64,000 bases of DNA from Dyadobacter sp. UC 10. Lineage in GTDB: Bacteria > Bacteroidota > Bacteroidia > Cytophagales > Spirosomataceae. A program made the position numbers and the translations under genes. Positions 52,607 to 62,179 of this stretch are shown here, one piece after another. The stretch spans positions 6,320,501 through 6,384,500 of the forward strand of contig NZ_VSRN01000001.1 of assembly GCF_008369915.1 (NCBI RefSeq), written 5' to 3'. Below the pieces are notes generated by a model. That model searched no databases and was not told the origin of the DNA. It saw only the letters and a program-made list of their open reading frames with translations. The first letter of the stretch is position 1, and each line of letters opens with the position of its first letter.

Positions 52607-53401
52607 TCAGCGCGGGTCCAACGCAAAGAGCGATACCTTTCTCACGAACATTTCAGCCCCCTCGGATTGAAGCTGAATACGACCTCTGGAAGGTTTCACG
52701 GCAGTTGCCTGATTCACCAGTGTGCCGTTCAGATAGATGCTCACAGAATCGTCCCTGGCTATACATTCAATTGTGTTCCATTCTCCCAAAGGGTTTTCAA
52801 GATCATTCCGGCCGCGAAACCCTTTCTCATCGCGCCATTCCGGGTCCCGGCCAAACCAGTCGATCCGTCCGCTATGAACGGTCAGCGGCTCACCGCCAGG
52901 TATAAAAACATTCGCTGTACCAGTTTTTTTAGCTATCGTAGCAGTAATTGCATAGGAGTCACTGCCATCGCCGACGACCAGCAAATCTCCGGTACCACCT
53001 TCTATGATCTGGCATTCAATGGAACGCATCCAAATCCCGCGGTACCCCCCGTCAGGCCCCGTCGAGTGAACCAGCAAGCCGCTGTCCCGTGCGCGGTCTA
53101 TCCTTGGAGCATAGGTTTTTTCACCCCATTTGAACTCTAACAGTAGCTTATAGTTCTCATATTCATTGTTCGTAACGATACTGCCGTACTCTTCCCCGGA
53201 AACGTGGATTAGCCCATTTTTAACAGAGAATACACTTTTGATATCGTTGTCCTTACCTCTCTTTGATATAAAGGAATACCAGCCGTCTAAGCTATTGCCG
53301 TCAAAAAGCGGAATCTCTTCCGGTTGCTTTTTCTGCGCAAAAGTGAGGGTATGACAAGTGCTCAGGGCAATTATTAAACTCAGAAAAAATAGTTTTCTCA
53401 T
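52607..53401 (-). CDS. Secreted DUF1080 protein (3-keto-disaccharide hydrolase-like, concanavalin fold)
   Basis: 264 residues from the ATG at 53401, with signal peptide RKLFFLSLIIALSTCHTLTFAQ. Family signature: PLFDGNSLDGWYSFISKRGKDND, VHSTGPDGGYRGIWMRSIECQIIEGGTGD, EWNTIECIARDDSVSIYLNGTLVNQA and GRIQLQSEGAEMFVRKVSL. Members act on sugars, several on 3-keto-glycosides. It is the last gene of the operon, 34 nt after the giant cytochrome-type protein, and supports a saccharide-oxidising role of the cluster. Confidence 0.9.
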   Translation of the reverse strand: MRKLFFLSLIIALSTCHTLTFAQKKQPEEIPLFDGNSLDGWYSFISKRGKDNDIKSVFSVKNGLIHVSGEEYGSIVTNNEYENYKLLLEFKWGEKTYAPRIDRARDSGLLVHSTGPDGGYRGIWMRSIECQIIEGGTGDLLVVGDGSDSYAITATIAKKTGTANVFIPGGEPLTVHSGRIDWFGRDPEWRDEKGFRGRNDLENPLGEWNTIECIARDDSVSIYLNGTLVNQATAVKPSRGRIQLQSEGAEMFVRKVSLFALDPR

Positions 53402-53435
53402 GTCGTGTTTTACAAAGCTGGGGTGTGGGCTCAAC

Positions 53436-56400
53436 CTATCTGTTTTCCTTGTTTTTTAGCATCCTGTCAATGCGGTAAGGCAAGGCTTCCAAAAATGCCG
53501 TCAGATTGGCCATTTCTGAGATTGTCAATGTCTGGTCGAGACCCGGGGGCATCATGGATGTGGTGTGCGGTTCAATGGATTTTATTTCAGACCTGGCGAT
53601 TCTTAGACCGGGAGCAGGGCCTACTTCAAGCACGATTACATCGGGAAGCTCTTCTTTGATAATACCTACATAAGCCGTAGTATTGGTCACAACCCTGAAT
53701 GTTTCATATTCTCTTGCAAAGCTGGCGCTGGGATACACAATGGCCTCAAGCATGTCATGCTTCGAGCGTATTTCCCCAATATTGGTAAGGTCAGGACCGA
53801 AGCGCCCTCCTTCCGGACCAACGGAGTGGCATAAATAGCAGGAAGCTTTTCCAAAAAACAGCTTGCGCCCCTCCCCCACATCTCCCCCTTTGAGCTTTGA
53901 CTCTAGTTGCTTTAAATGGGATAAACGCTCGGAATTTTTTGCGCGGATCCTGGCCATCAAGGGTTCAGAGCGGCTATGCACGGAGGCAGGAAAAGTTTTC
54001 AGCAGGCGTTGTAAATCCTGTTCTGAAACATTGTCCAACCGGCCAATACCTGCTTCCATTCCGGTAACCAGTGCATTTCCTACTTGCTCACTGGCGCTGC
54101 CTTCGAATACCTGCATTAGTCCGGGCAAAAGGAAAGGATCTGCGTGTGGAATCTGAACCTGGGCGATTCTGAGAAGTTGAAAATCCGTAGGTTCCGTATA
54201 ACCCAGGACGCGAACCGCCCGCTGTCTTAGCGGAGAATTATTTTCCGGCCCAAGACATTTCATCAGTAAGTCAAACTCATTGTCTGAAAGCTGCGGTAAA
54301 GTTATAACCCTCGCACTTAACGCTTTAAGCCTAATATCTGGCGATAGTTTAGGATCGGATATGAGCTGATCTAGATTATTTTTTAAGGCGTTAATCCGCC
54401 TCGATTCTATTAGTGCAAAAACACGGGACCGCAGGGAAGGTTCTCTGCTATAAAGTAGCTGACCTATTCCCTTAATCCATGAATCAGGCAGTTCTTTCAG
54501 TGCACATTTATCAATAACATCGAGTATCAGCTTTTTGCGTGCTTCCGGCACGCCGGGGTTGCTCAGTTGCTCGGTAATGAAGCTTTGCAACCGCGGCTCT
54601 TTAATGAACGTAAACATGATATCCTGCATGGAAGCCATTTCCACATTAGTAATGTCATTCCGGCGAACCGTTTTTTCCAAAAAATCAACAACAAGATCGG
54701 TCCATTCGGGATGGTGCGCGGCGACCCAGATACCGGTGTTCCGTACAAGCGAATCCTTACTGGCAAGTGCCGGTGCTATCTGCTCCTTCGTCAGCGGGGA
54801 GCCATCCATTTGATCCAGGGCGATCATGGCGGCGGCCCTTACTTTCTGGGACGGGTTCGTCAAAGCAGAAATTACCTGCGACGGCTCTTTGAGTATGATC
54901 AGAGCGTGAATGATAGCGTGGTTCAAGACCCTGTCATTTTCTCCACCCGAAGCGTGTAACAATGCTTCAACTGCTTTGGAATCACCGATCTGGCCCAGGG
55001 CTGTGGCTGCCTGGCGCCGGACGTGGATGGAATCGCTTTTCACCATTTCGCAAAGCTTTTCAACAGCCTTTTTATCTGTCGCCAGCCCCAAAGCACGGGC
55101 AGCAGCTATCCGGACAACTGCACTTTTATCATGCAGGGCATTGCGAACACCGTTTCGTGCATCCTCCGAATTGATTCTTGAAAGTGCGAACAACGCCGCA
55201 GCTCTTAGCTCGGCGTCTGCTATTGTTGGCAAAATTTTTAATATTGCTGGTACTGATGCACTCCCTTTCTCAATTAATAAGTTCGCCACCTTATCCCGCA
55301 CAGCAGGCCTGAAATCTGTCAGGTAGCGCACCAGGTTCTCAGGAGACAAGTTTTCCAGATCGAGGCCCTTGCCATAGGGATCGGATACTTTTGGAGCGCC
55401 AATTTTACGGATCCTGTAAATACCGCCCTTCAAATCAGGTTTGGCGACCCTTGAAAGCGGACATCCTTCACTGAACCATCCCCCGGTTACAACCACCAGC
55501 ATGCTGCCATCGCCATCCTGAAGAACGTCCGTAGGATGTGAATCAGGGAACGAGGATGTTAGAAAGACTTCGTTCGTGGTCTTGAATGTTGAGCCATCCT
55601 TTTCAACGATATACCGCATGATCCGCCCGGTATTAAACTCTGCGGTGAATAAATTATCTTGGTAGGTCATGCCCCAAGCCTTGCCCCGGTATCGCATGAT
55701 ACCTGAAGGGGCTACCCGCGCCAGCTTTGTCATGACGGGCATCAGGTCGCCCGTTAATTTCAGTTGATCTTCGGCGATTACCGGATTAGGCTTGGGATAG
55801 GTCCCTCCTTCCACCCAATGCATAATGGCGTCGCGTTGCCCGTCCTGCGGGTTTATGAAATAGGTCATTGTGCCAATGGTCTCACCAGAAGGCATAAAAG
55901 CCAGTTCGATCGAATTGTCAAACCCTCCACCGGCCAGGGCTTCCAGCCCGGTGCCATCCGGACGGCATCGCCATATCCTGGTAGCTTTTCCGCTCAATAT
56001 GGTTCCTTCCCTAGTTTTAATATTAAACCCTCTGCGCGCATCGGTAAGATAAAGCCAGCCGTCGGGACCTAAAAATGGCCCGCTTAATGTGGCACCGTTT
56101 GAGTGAAAGTTCCAGCCGGAAAGAATGATTTCCTTTTTATCCGAAACACCATCCCCATCGATATCCGTATACCTCGCAAGGTTCGGGGCTTCCGCCACAT
56201 ACAGGCTTCCCTGATAAAACACGCCTCCTTTTGGAAACGGAATGCCGTCGGCGTAAATCGTACCTTTGTCAAACTTCCCATCCTGATCTGTATCTTCCAG
56301 CAGCCGTACCTGGTATGAAGGTTTTTTAAGCATTTCTTCCGAGCCCATCGTATTAGGCCCCGTAGACTCAAATACGAACAGCCTGCCGTCCGGGTCAAAA

Positions 56401-56609
56401 CTGGCCAGCATGGGATACGACAGCAGTCCGGTTTCAACTACCTTTTCAATGACGAAACCTTCGGGCACAATCAAGCCTGCTTCTTCGGTGGGCCTTCTGG
56501 CAGTGGAATTAATAAAAAGAATTTGGAGTGAAACAAGCGAGATGCGATACAGCCACTTGTAGCACATTTCAATATTTCTGTTCACAGATGTTGAGTTTAT
56601 TTGCTGCAT
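53436..56609 (-). CDS. Giant PVC-type dehydrogenase with HEAT repeats and C-terminal cytochrome c
   Basis: 1057 residues. After an N-terminal hydrophobic segment (residues about 16-36), residues about 45-400 form a beta-propeller-like region (GFVIEKVVETGLLSYPMLASFDPDGRLFVFES...DGWLYLTDARRGF). The middle holds many HEAT-type repeats (RIAAARALGLATDKKAVEKLCEMVKSDSIHVRRQAATALGQIGD). The C-terminus has a single heme c site CYLCH (near residue 925) with GGRFGPDLTNIG. This domain order matches the PVC-type heme-binding membrane-bound dehydrogenases of Bacteroidota. The substrate is unknown, probably a sugar derivative given the neighbours. Confidence 0.85.
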   Translation of the reverse strand: MQQINSTSVNRNIEMCYKWLYRISLVSLQILFINSTARRPTEEAGLIVPEGFVIEKVVETGLLSYPMLASFDPDGRLFVFESTGPNTMGSEEMLKKPSYQVRLLEDTDQDGKFDKGTIYADGIPFPKGGVFYQGSLYVAEAPNLARYTDIDGDGVSDKKEIILSGWNFHSNGATLSGPFLGPDGWLYLTDARRGFNIKTREGTILSGKATRIWRCRPDGTGLEALAGGGFDNSIELAFMPSGETIGTMTYFINPQDGQRDAIMHWVEGGTYPKPNPVIAEDQLKLTGDLMPVMTKLARVAPSGIMRYRGKAWGMTYQDNLFTAEFNTGRIMRYIVEKDGSTFKTTNEVFLTSSFPDSHPTDVLQDGDGSMLVVVTGGWFSEGCPLSRVAKPDLKGGIYRIRKIGAPKVSDPYGKGLDLENLSPENLVRYLTDFRPAVRDKVANLLIEKGSASVPAILKILPTIADAELRAAALFALSRINSEDARNGVRNALHDKSAVVRIAAARALGLATDKKAVEKLCEMVKSDSIHVRRQAATALGQIGDSKAVEALLHASGGENDRVLNHAIIHALIILKEPSQVISALTNPSQKVRAAAMIALDQMDGSPLTKEQIAPALASKDSLVRNTGIWVAAHHPEWTDLVVDFLEKTVRRNDITNVEMASMQDIMFTFIKEPRLQSFITEQLSNPGVPEARKKLILDVIDKCALKELPDSWIKGIGQLLYSREPSLRSRVFALIESRRINALKNNLDQLISDPKLSPDIRLKALSARVITLPQLSDNEFDLLMKCLGPENNSPLRQRAVRVLGYTEPTDFQLLRIAQVQIPHADPFLLPGLMQVFEGSASEQVGNALVTGMEAGIGRLDNVSEQDLQRLLKTFPASVHSRSEPLMARIRAKNSERLSHLKQLESKLKGGDVGEGRKLFFGKASCYLCHSVGPEGGRFGPDLTNIGEIRSKHDMLEAIVYPSASFAREYETFRVVTNTTAYVGIIKEELPDVIVLEVGPAPGLRIARSEIKSIEPHTTSMMPPGLDQTLTISEMANLTAFLEALPYRIDRMLKNKENR

Positions 56610-56661
56610 GTTTATGGAGCTGAAAATTTAATGAAGGACTTCTTTTTTCCGTTTCAAACGG

Positions 56662-57453
56662 TTATAACCCAAATACCCCTTCATATACTTCTGCAATCTG
56701 ACTTGCGCTGTCCGCATCGAGAAAGAGTGAAGCATTGGGATGAGCGCGAAGAATAGATGCAGGATACTCACTCGTGATCTCCGGCGCTGTCAGCGTAAGC
56801 AACACTGCCCTTGCCTTTCTTACACCCGGAACCATACAAAACGCGTATGTGGCACGGAACAGGGAAGGTACTGTCAGCGTTATCGCTTGTTTCGGTACAT
56901 CATCAAACGAGGAGAAACATCCATCATTCACCTGCTGTAAGCGGCATTGCACGTCCATATCGACTATTTTGACCAAATCCCTATCAAAAAAATCTGCTAC
57001 ATGCGGATCATTGAATGCAATATGCGTGTTTTCTCCGATGCCGAGACAAACAATATCAGCAGGATATTTTTCGAGGAGCTCAGCATAGCGCTTACATTCC
57101 AGTGCGGGGTCAAGCTCACTTCCATTTATCAAGAACGCGTCTCGCAAATTTACCTTGTCGAACAAGTGATTTCGAAGATAAGTACTGAAAAGCTGGGGAG
57201 CGTCAGGAGAAAGACCTACATATTCATCCATATGAAAAGCACGAATGCGCGACCAGTCAATGGAGACGTCATTGGCGAGCGCATTAAGGGTTTCATCCTG
57301 GGAAGGAGCCGCACCAAAAACCATATTAATACATTCCTTCTCTTCAAGGAGTTGCTTTATAGTCGCCGAGATCCGCAGCGCCGCTGCCGTCCCAAGTGCC
57401 CGTCGGTCCGGAAAAATTGTAATGTCGAGAAGTTCTCTTTTTAAGGTCATCAT
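56662..57453 (-). CDS. nagB: Glucosamine-6-phosphate deaminase-like (NagB family)
   Basis: 263 residues from MMTLKREL at 57453. The open frame goes back to 57537 but would overlap the transporter, so the short start is chosen. It has the active-site blocks FHMDEYVGLS and GIGENTHIAFNDPH, in which the usual Gly before His is Thr, and WSRIRAFHMDEY. It probably converts an amino-sugar phosphate to the keto-sugar phosphate plus ammonia. Paralogues of this type also act as sugar-phosphate isomerases, so the substrate is uncertain. Downstream of the MFS gene by 43 nt. Confidence 0.85.
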   Translation of the reverse strand: MMTLKRELLDITIFPDRRALGTAAALRISATIKQLLEEKECINMVFGAAPSQDETLNALANDVSIDWSRIRAFHMDEYVGLSPDAPQLFSTYLRNHLFDKVNLRDAFLINGSELDPALECKRYAELLEKYPADIVCLGIGENTHIAFNDPHVADFFDRDLVKIVDMDVQCRLQQVNDGCFSSFDDVPKQAITLTVPSLFRATYAFCMVPGVRKARAVLLTLTAPEITSEYPASILRAHPNASLFLDADSASQIAEVYEGVFGL

Positions 57454-57496
57454 ATGCAAAAATGAACTGGTTAAATTACTTTTTTCTGTTGTACGG

Positions 57497-58807
57497 TTAG
57501 GATTTCCAGCTACGTATTCGGTAGCCTCTGAAAGCATAAAAAATAAGATAAATGTAGCACGGCAGAAGGATCACATACGCCGACCGGTGATCGTGTAAAT
57601 CGGCCAGGTACCCATAAATCAGCGGCATGACGGCCTGCCCGCATAGTCCCATGATCAGAATAGAGGCCCCGAGCTTGGTGAATTTACCGAGATTATCAAG
57701 GGCAAGCGGCCAGATACCAGCCCAGATCAGCGAATTTGCAAGTCCAAGCAATACGACCAGCCAAAGAGACACATCGGCATGATAGCCAAGTAAGGTCACA
57801 TTCGCCCTCGCAAGCAAAATACCGACTGAAAACGAAGTACCCAACAAAGTGCAGAGCCGGAACATGTGGAGCTGGCTGATAAACCGCGGAATCAGGATGA
57901 TGCCCGCGATATAGCCCACCATGGTAGCAAAGAGCGTGAACGACGGAAATGGACGAGCTTCTGTCAGCGGAATCCCCATTGAGCCGGCGTAACCGATGAC
58001 GGTATCGATGGCAATCACATGTGTACCGACATGCGTGAAGATGGCAACTGCGCCAAGAATCAGGTGAGGAAACTGCCAGATAGTGGTCTTTCCCGCACCG
58101 TCCCGGTAACTCTGAGACGCATCATGATCTGTATCAATTTCCGGTAGCGGCGAAAATTTCACCAGTGCACCCAACGCGACTAAAACGACACCCAGACACG
58201 AGTAGGGCAACATAACCCTCCTAACCAGTTGATCGAGGAAAGTATTTCTGTCGCCTGCCGTCAGTTCGCTCAGATGCGCAATGACATCGTTATCTTCTGG
58301 TCGCAGCAAAAAGAAAGAGAATACCAGAGGAGCCATTATTCCGGCACCTTTATTACAGATACCCATGATGCTGATCCGTTGCGCCGCACGCTCTTTGGGA
58401 CCCAGTAAAGTAATATAAGGATTGGCAGCAGATTGCAAAACCGCTAGACCTGTTCCTATCGTGAATAATCCGACAAGGAAAAGACCGTAAGTCCGGGTGT
58501 AGGCAGCGGGAAGAAAAATAAACGCGCCGGTCGCCATCGCCAGAAAACCTAACAGCATACCGTTTTTAAAGCCCACTTTTTTCAAAAGAAATGAAGCCGG
58601 TACTGACATAACGAAGTAAGAAATATAAAACGCGAATGCAACCAGGTAGGATTGGAAGTTCGTGAGTTCACACGCGATCTTGAAGTACGGGATCAGGATA
58701 GCATTGATCCACGTTACAAAGCCGAATACAAAGAACAGGCTCCCGATTACAAAAATGGAACGGGTTATCTGTGATTTCGTCAATGCTGCTAATGGAATGC
58801 TCTGCAT
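57497..58807 (-). CDS. Sugar MFS transporter (FucP/GluP-like)
   Basis: 436 residues with about 12 membrane helices. The opening LFFVFGFVTWINAILIPYFKIACELTNFQ is the signature of the glucose/galactose/fucose proton symporters (N-in-helix 1). Other family marks are FLPAAYTRTYGLFLVGLFTIGTGLAVLQSAANPYITLLGP and GIWPLALDNLGKFTKLGASILIMGL. It brings the sugar product into the cell. It belongs to the susCD operon. Confidence 0.92.
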   Translation of the reverse strand: MQSIPLAALTKSQITRSIFVIGSLFFVFGFVTWINAILIPYFKIACELTNFQSYLVAFAFYISYFVMSVPASFLLKKVGFKNGMLLGFLAMATGAFIFLPAAYTRTYGLFLVGLFTIGTGLAVLQSAANPYITLLGPKERAAQRISIMGICNKGAGIMAPLVFSFFLLRPEDNDVIAHLSELTAGDRNTFLDQLVRRVMLPYSCLGVVLVALGALVKFSPLPEIDTDHDASQSYRDGAGKTTIWQFPHLILGAVAIFTHVGTHVIAIDTVIGYAGSMGIPLTEARPFPSFTLFATMVGYIAGIILIPRFISQLHMFRLCTLLGTSFSVGILLARANVTLLGYHADVSLWLVVLLGLANSLIWAGIWPLALDNLGKFTKLGASILIMGLCGQAVMPLIYGYLADLHDHRSAYVILLPCYIYLIFYAFRGYRIRSWKS

Positions 58808-58892
58808 AAAATATCGCTTACAAGAACCGGAAATGTCGATCCGCAGGGACTACGGACCACTATTGTGTTATCATCTGGGCGGAAAGGCTAAA

Positions 58893-60242
58893 CTAAACTG
58901 ACAGTTCCCAGCCAGGCTCATACTGCCGCGCCCAGAGCTTTTTGCCGTTGGTACTATTGAGGATATGACCGTTCTTGGGATCGGTGAGTAACATGTCACC
59001 TGTCCGCCAGGCAATGTTGCCGAGCTGACAAAGTAATGTGCTGATGTGCCCGTTCGGAATATCCGCGTTCAGAGGCGCGCCCGTTTTGATGGCCTCGAAA
59101 AAGTTTTGGAAATGTATAGAATCCAGGTTCTGCGAAGGATTTGTAGGGTCGAGCAGGTTCATATTACTATCTTCCTTAATCTCTTTAATCGCTTTACCCT
59201 TAACATCGAAAATGGTATAGCCATTTCCATTGATGGTAAGCGAACCGTCCTCACCATAAAAAGTAACACCAACCCCAATATCGTCCACGCCATGACCATT
59301 GCAGCTTCTGGCCTCCCAAACTATGCTGCTTTTATTGTCAAACTCCCAGGTGATTATCTGCGTGTCGGGTGTTTCCCAATCGTCCTTATAACGGTAGCGA
59401 CCGCCGGCCGATGTCACGCGTACAGGGTATGAAACGCCCATCCCCCAGCGGAGCATATCCAGCATATGTACTCCGTTCCCGACAGCCTCTCCGGTACCCC
59501 AGTGCCAGAACCAATGCCAGTTATAGTGCACCAGATTGTCGCGGTATGGCCTGCGGGGAACCGGGCCCTGCCAGAGATCATAATTGAGCCAGGAAGGTAC
59601 CGCTGCCTCTTTCCCCTTTCCGATGTCCTGACGGGTATTGGCATACCAACCCTTTCCAAAGTAAACGCGGCCAATCACACCGGCATGAAGTTCCTGAATC
59701 GCCTTGATAATATTGGGCCAGGATCGTCTTTGATTGCCCATTTGTATTACTCCTTTGTATTTTTTGGAAGCCTGAACCAGCAGCTCCCCTTCGTTAGGAT
59801 CATAGCTGCATGGTTTTTCGACATAAACGTGTTTGCCCGCTTTCAGTGCCATTATGGAGGCTTGCGCATGCCAAAAGTCAGGTGCGGCGATCACCAGCGC
59901 ATCCATCTGCTTATCTTCCAGCGATTTTCTAAAATCAGGGGTATCGGCAGGTTTTACTTCCTGTATTTTATTTACTTCTTCAATCGACCGGGCCGCTGCC
60001 CTTGTATCAACATCCGAAATATGAATGACGCGGCTGTTGGGCTGGCCGGCAAAATTCTTTGCGAGCGCCCTCCCACGGTTGTTAACCCCCATAATACCAA
60101 CATTTACCCTTTCATTGGCACCGATAATATTTCCATAGCTTCTGGGACTGAATTGTGGTAAAATCCCTCCGATAGATAGCGCAGCCGAACCGGCTATGCT
60201 GTTCTTGATGAACGTCCTGCGAGTACTTTTGTTCGTATTCAT
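58893..60242 (-). CDS. Exported Gfo/Idh/MocA oxidoreductase
   Basis: 449 residues from the ATG at 60242; GGGAAAA precedes it, and an ATG at 60257 is an alternative. The start TRRTFIKNSIAGSAALSIGGIL is a Tat-type signal (twin Arg), then GANERVNVGIMGVNNRGRALAKNF (NAD(P)-binding), LVIAAPDFWHAQASIMALKAGKHVYVEKPCSYD with the EKP lysine, and WHWFWHWGTGEAVGNGVHMLD in the catalytic domain. Exported members act in the periplasm on released sugars. It lies between susD and the MFS gene. Confidence 0.9.
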   Translation of the reverse strand: MNTNKSTRRTFIKNSIAGSAALSIGGILPQFSPRSYGNIIGANERVNVGIMGVNNRGRALAKNFAGQPNSRVIHISDVDTRAAARSIEEVNKIQEVKPADTPDFRKSLEDKQMDALVIAAPDFWHAQASIMALKAGKHVYVEKPCSYDPNEGELLVQASKKYKGVIQMGNQRRSWPNIIKAIQELHAGVIGRVYFGKGWYANTRQDIGKGKEAAVPSWLNYDLWQGPVPRRPYRDNLVHYNWHWFWHWGTGEAVGNGVHMLDMLRWGMGVSYPVRVTSAGGRYRYKDDWETPDTQIITWEFDNKSSIVWEARSCNGHGVDDIGVGVTFYGEDGSLTINGNGYTIFDVKGKAIKEIKEDSNMNLLDPTNPSQNLDSIHFQNFFEAIKTGAPLNADIPNGHISTLLCQLGNIAWRTGDMLLTDPKNGHILNSTNGKKLWARQYEPGWELSV

Positions 60243-60264
60243 ATTTTCCCGATTCATTTTTCGA

Positions 60265-62097
60265 TTATTCATCAATGACTGTTGTAAGTGCAGGCACATT
60301 CTTTTCGAAACCCGCATATCCCGCATTCTGATTGATCACGCCCCTGCTATTGCCGCTGATGGCGCTGGAAGGTACCGGCCAGAGCACGTGATAGGCACTC
60401 ATCGTGTAGGGATTCCCATAACGCGTTACCGCCCCTTTGTTGTAGAACTCCGTCTTCTCCATGATCCGGTCATACCAGAAGTTTTTCTCCGAAAAATTAG
60501 CCAGAGAGTATGTTTTGCCGTTATAGGCAGTTTTACCTGTCATGGCCAGAATATAGGCAATGCGCGTCAGTTCTACTTTCCGGTGCTCTTCGTAATACAG
60601 CTCCCGCGCTCTCTCGTCCAAAATGGTACCGATATTGACCTGAGCGGCATTAAGTGCTTTGGCATTTGCCCGCAGCCTGACCTGGTTTAAATCTTCCGCT
60701 GCCAGCGTGAGCTCTCCTTTCCAGAAACGAGCTTCTGCACGCAAAAGAAAGGTTTCTGCAACCCTGAATACATACCAGTCCGTTCTTCCGCCAAATGCCG
60801 GTGTACGGTCGAGGTCGGGAATAAAAAGTTTGTACTGAGGCCACTCGTACCAATTCCGAATGGTATCACTGCATAACAAAACGCCAGCACTGCTAAACAT
60901 CTGAATCGGCTTTCCGTAATAGGGATCCCCAATCGTTTTCAGGTTGGGATGATTGTATACCAGGTCTTGGATCCGCATCCAGTTGCCCGGCGCGTGACGA
61001 TAGTCATCTTTTTCACCGCTACCCCAAATCGTATGTGTGGTATACCAGGTGGATCTTGCCTTTCCGACTCCCCGTCCGTTAGATGTTACCTGATCTATTT
61101 CGATACCTGCCTTATCCAATGTGCCCCTGTTTCCATTTGGCGTCAGGATACCATTCCACCATAAGGGTACCGCATTGTACATCAGGTCGCTACCATTACT
61201 GCCCGTGTAGTTTCCGGCCACGTTGCGGCGATCGATGACAAGCATGATGCCCTCCTGGTTTTCCGGTAAAGCTTTGTTCTCAGGACGGTGCAGATCCCAG
61301 GTTATGTTTTTAGCAGCATTATTCTTGTCAATACCAAAGCGCGTGGTCATCAAACTATATTTTCCGCCGTCGATCACCTTACTGGCAGATGCAATGGCGT
61401 CGTCAAATAAGCCCAGCGCGAGGTTCACCTTTGTCAATAAGTGGCTAACAGCAGCTTTGGTCACCGTTCCCTTGTCAACATCGTCTTTTACCCATTCCTC
61501 CGCGAATTCAAGGTCCTCTTTCATCTTTTTCAGGATCACTTCCCTCTTGGTCGAATAGTAATCCAGTTTGGTATCTGTCCTTTCTTTCAGTTCGAGCGGC
61601 ACATCGCCGAACTCGTGGCAAAGTCCATAATACCGGTAAGCACGATGAAAATAGGCAGTCCCCAGGATCGCGTTTCTTTCTGCTTCCGATGCATACTTGG
61701 GTTGATCAATGCGGCTGATGACCGTGTTGGCGTAGCGGATTCCTTCATAATATTTTTGCCAAAACCATCCTATCCGCGTTGTCGCCGAATTGTTTAGGTC
61801 TGCGTCCGGTGTGATTTGCAAATTCAGGTTTTGCGACGGTTTGGCGGCATCGGTGGTACCTTCCACTGCCACTTCCGAGAAGACCAGCTGTGTGGTAATC
61901 GGAGAGCCAGTACCCAGCCACTCTTCTCTTAGCAGGCTTTCGCAGGACACCAGGCCCGCCCGCAAAGCCTCGGCGTCTGAAAATGTAGTTTCGGGCGAAA
62001 AGAAGGATAGCGGTTTGGGCTGGAGAAAGTCGGTGCTGCATCCGGCCATCAGGATTAGCCCGGTAGCCCAGGTCGAAATGAGAATGTATCTTTTCAT
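60265..62097 (-). CDS. susD: SusD/RagB family outer-membrane lipoprotein
   Basis: 610 residues from the ATG at 62097, with a lipoprotein signal (MKRYILISTWATGLILMAGCSTDF, lipobox Cys at residue 20). The N-terminus DFLQPKPLSFFSPETTFSDAEALRAGLVSCES, the TPR-like helices and the C-terminal RAEARFWKGELTLAAEDLNQVRLRANAKAL and RIDQPKYASEAERNAILGTAYFHRAYRYY are family hallmarks. It caps the SusC barrel and binds substrate at the surface. The SusC gene lies directly upstream. Confidence 0.96.
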   Translation of the reverse strand: MKRYILISTWATGLILMAGCSTDFLQPKPLSFFSPETTFSDAEALRAGLVSCESLLREEWLGTGSPITTQLVFSEVAVEGTTDAAKPSQNLNLQITPDADLNNSATTRIGWFWQKYYEGIRYANTVISRIDQPKYASEAERNAILGTAYFHRAYRYYGLCHEFGDVPLELKERTDTKLDYYSTKREVILKKMKEDLEFAEEWVKDDVDKGTVTKAAVSHLLTKVNLALGLFDDAIASASKVIDGGKYSLMTTRFGIDKNNAAKNITWDLHRPENKALPENQEGIMLVIDRRNVAGNYTGSNGSDLMYNAVPLWWNGILTPNGNRGTLDKAGIEIDQVTSNGRGVGKARSTWYTTHTIWGSGEKDDYRHAPGNWMRIQDLVYNHPNLKTIGDPYYGKPIQMFSSAGVLLCSDTIRNWYEWPQYKLFIPDLDRTPAFGGRTDWYVFRVAETFLLRAEARFWKGELTLAAEDLNQVRLRANAKALNAAQVNIGTILDERARELYYEEHRKVELTRIAYILAMTGKTAYNGKTYSLANFSEKNFWYDRIMEKTEFYNKGAVTRYGNPYTMSAYHVLWPVPSSAISGNSRGVINQNAGYAGFEKNVPALTTVIDE

Positions 62098-62179
62098 AGT
62101 CATTGATTAAAAAACCGGGTTTTGAATGTTGCAGGCAATTGGCCCGCTCAGTTTTGTTGTAAAAAAGCCAGTGCAATAA

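Noticed and set aside
57454..57537. N-terminal extension of the NagB-like protein
   Set aside because: It overlaps the 3' end of the MFS gene and is unlike the family; MMTLK is the natural start.
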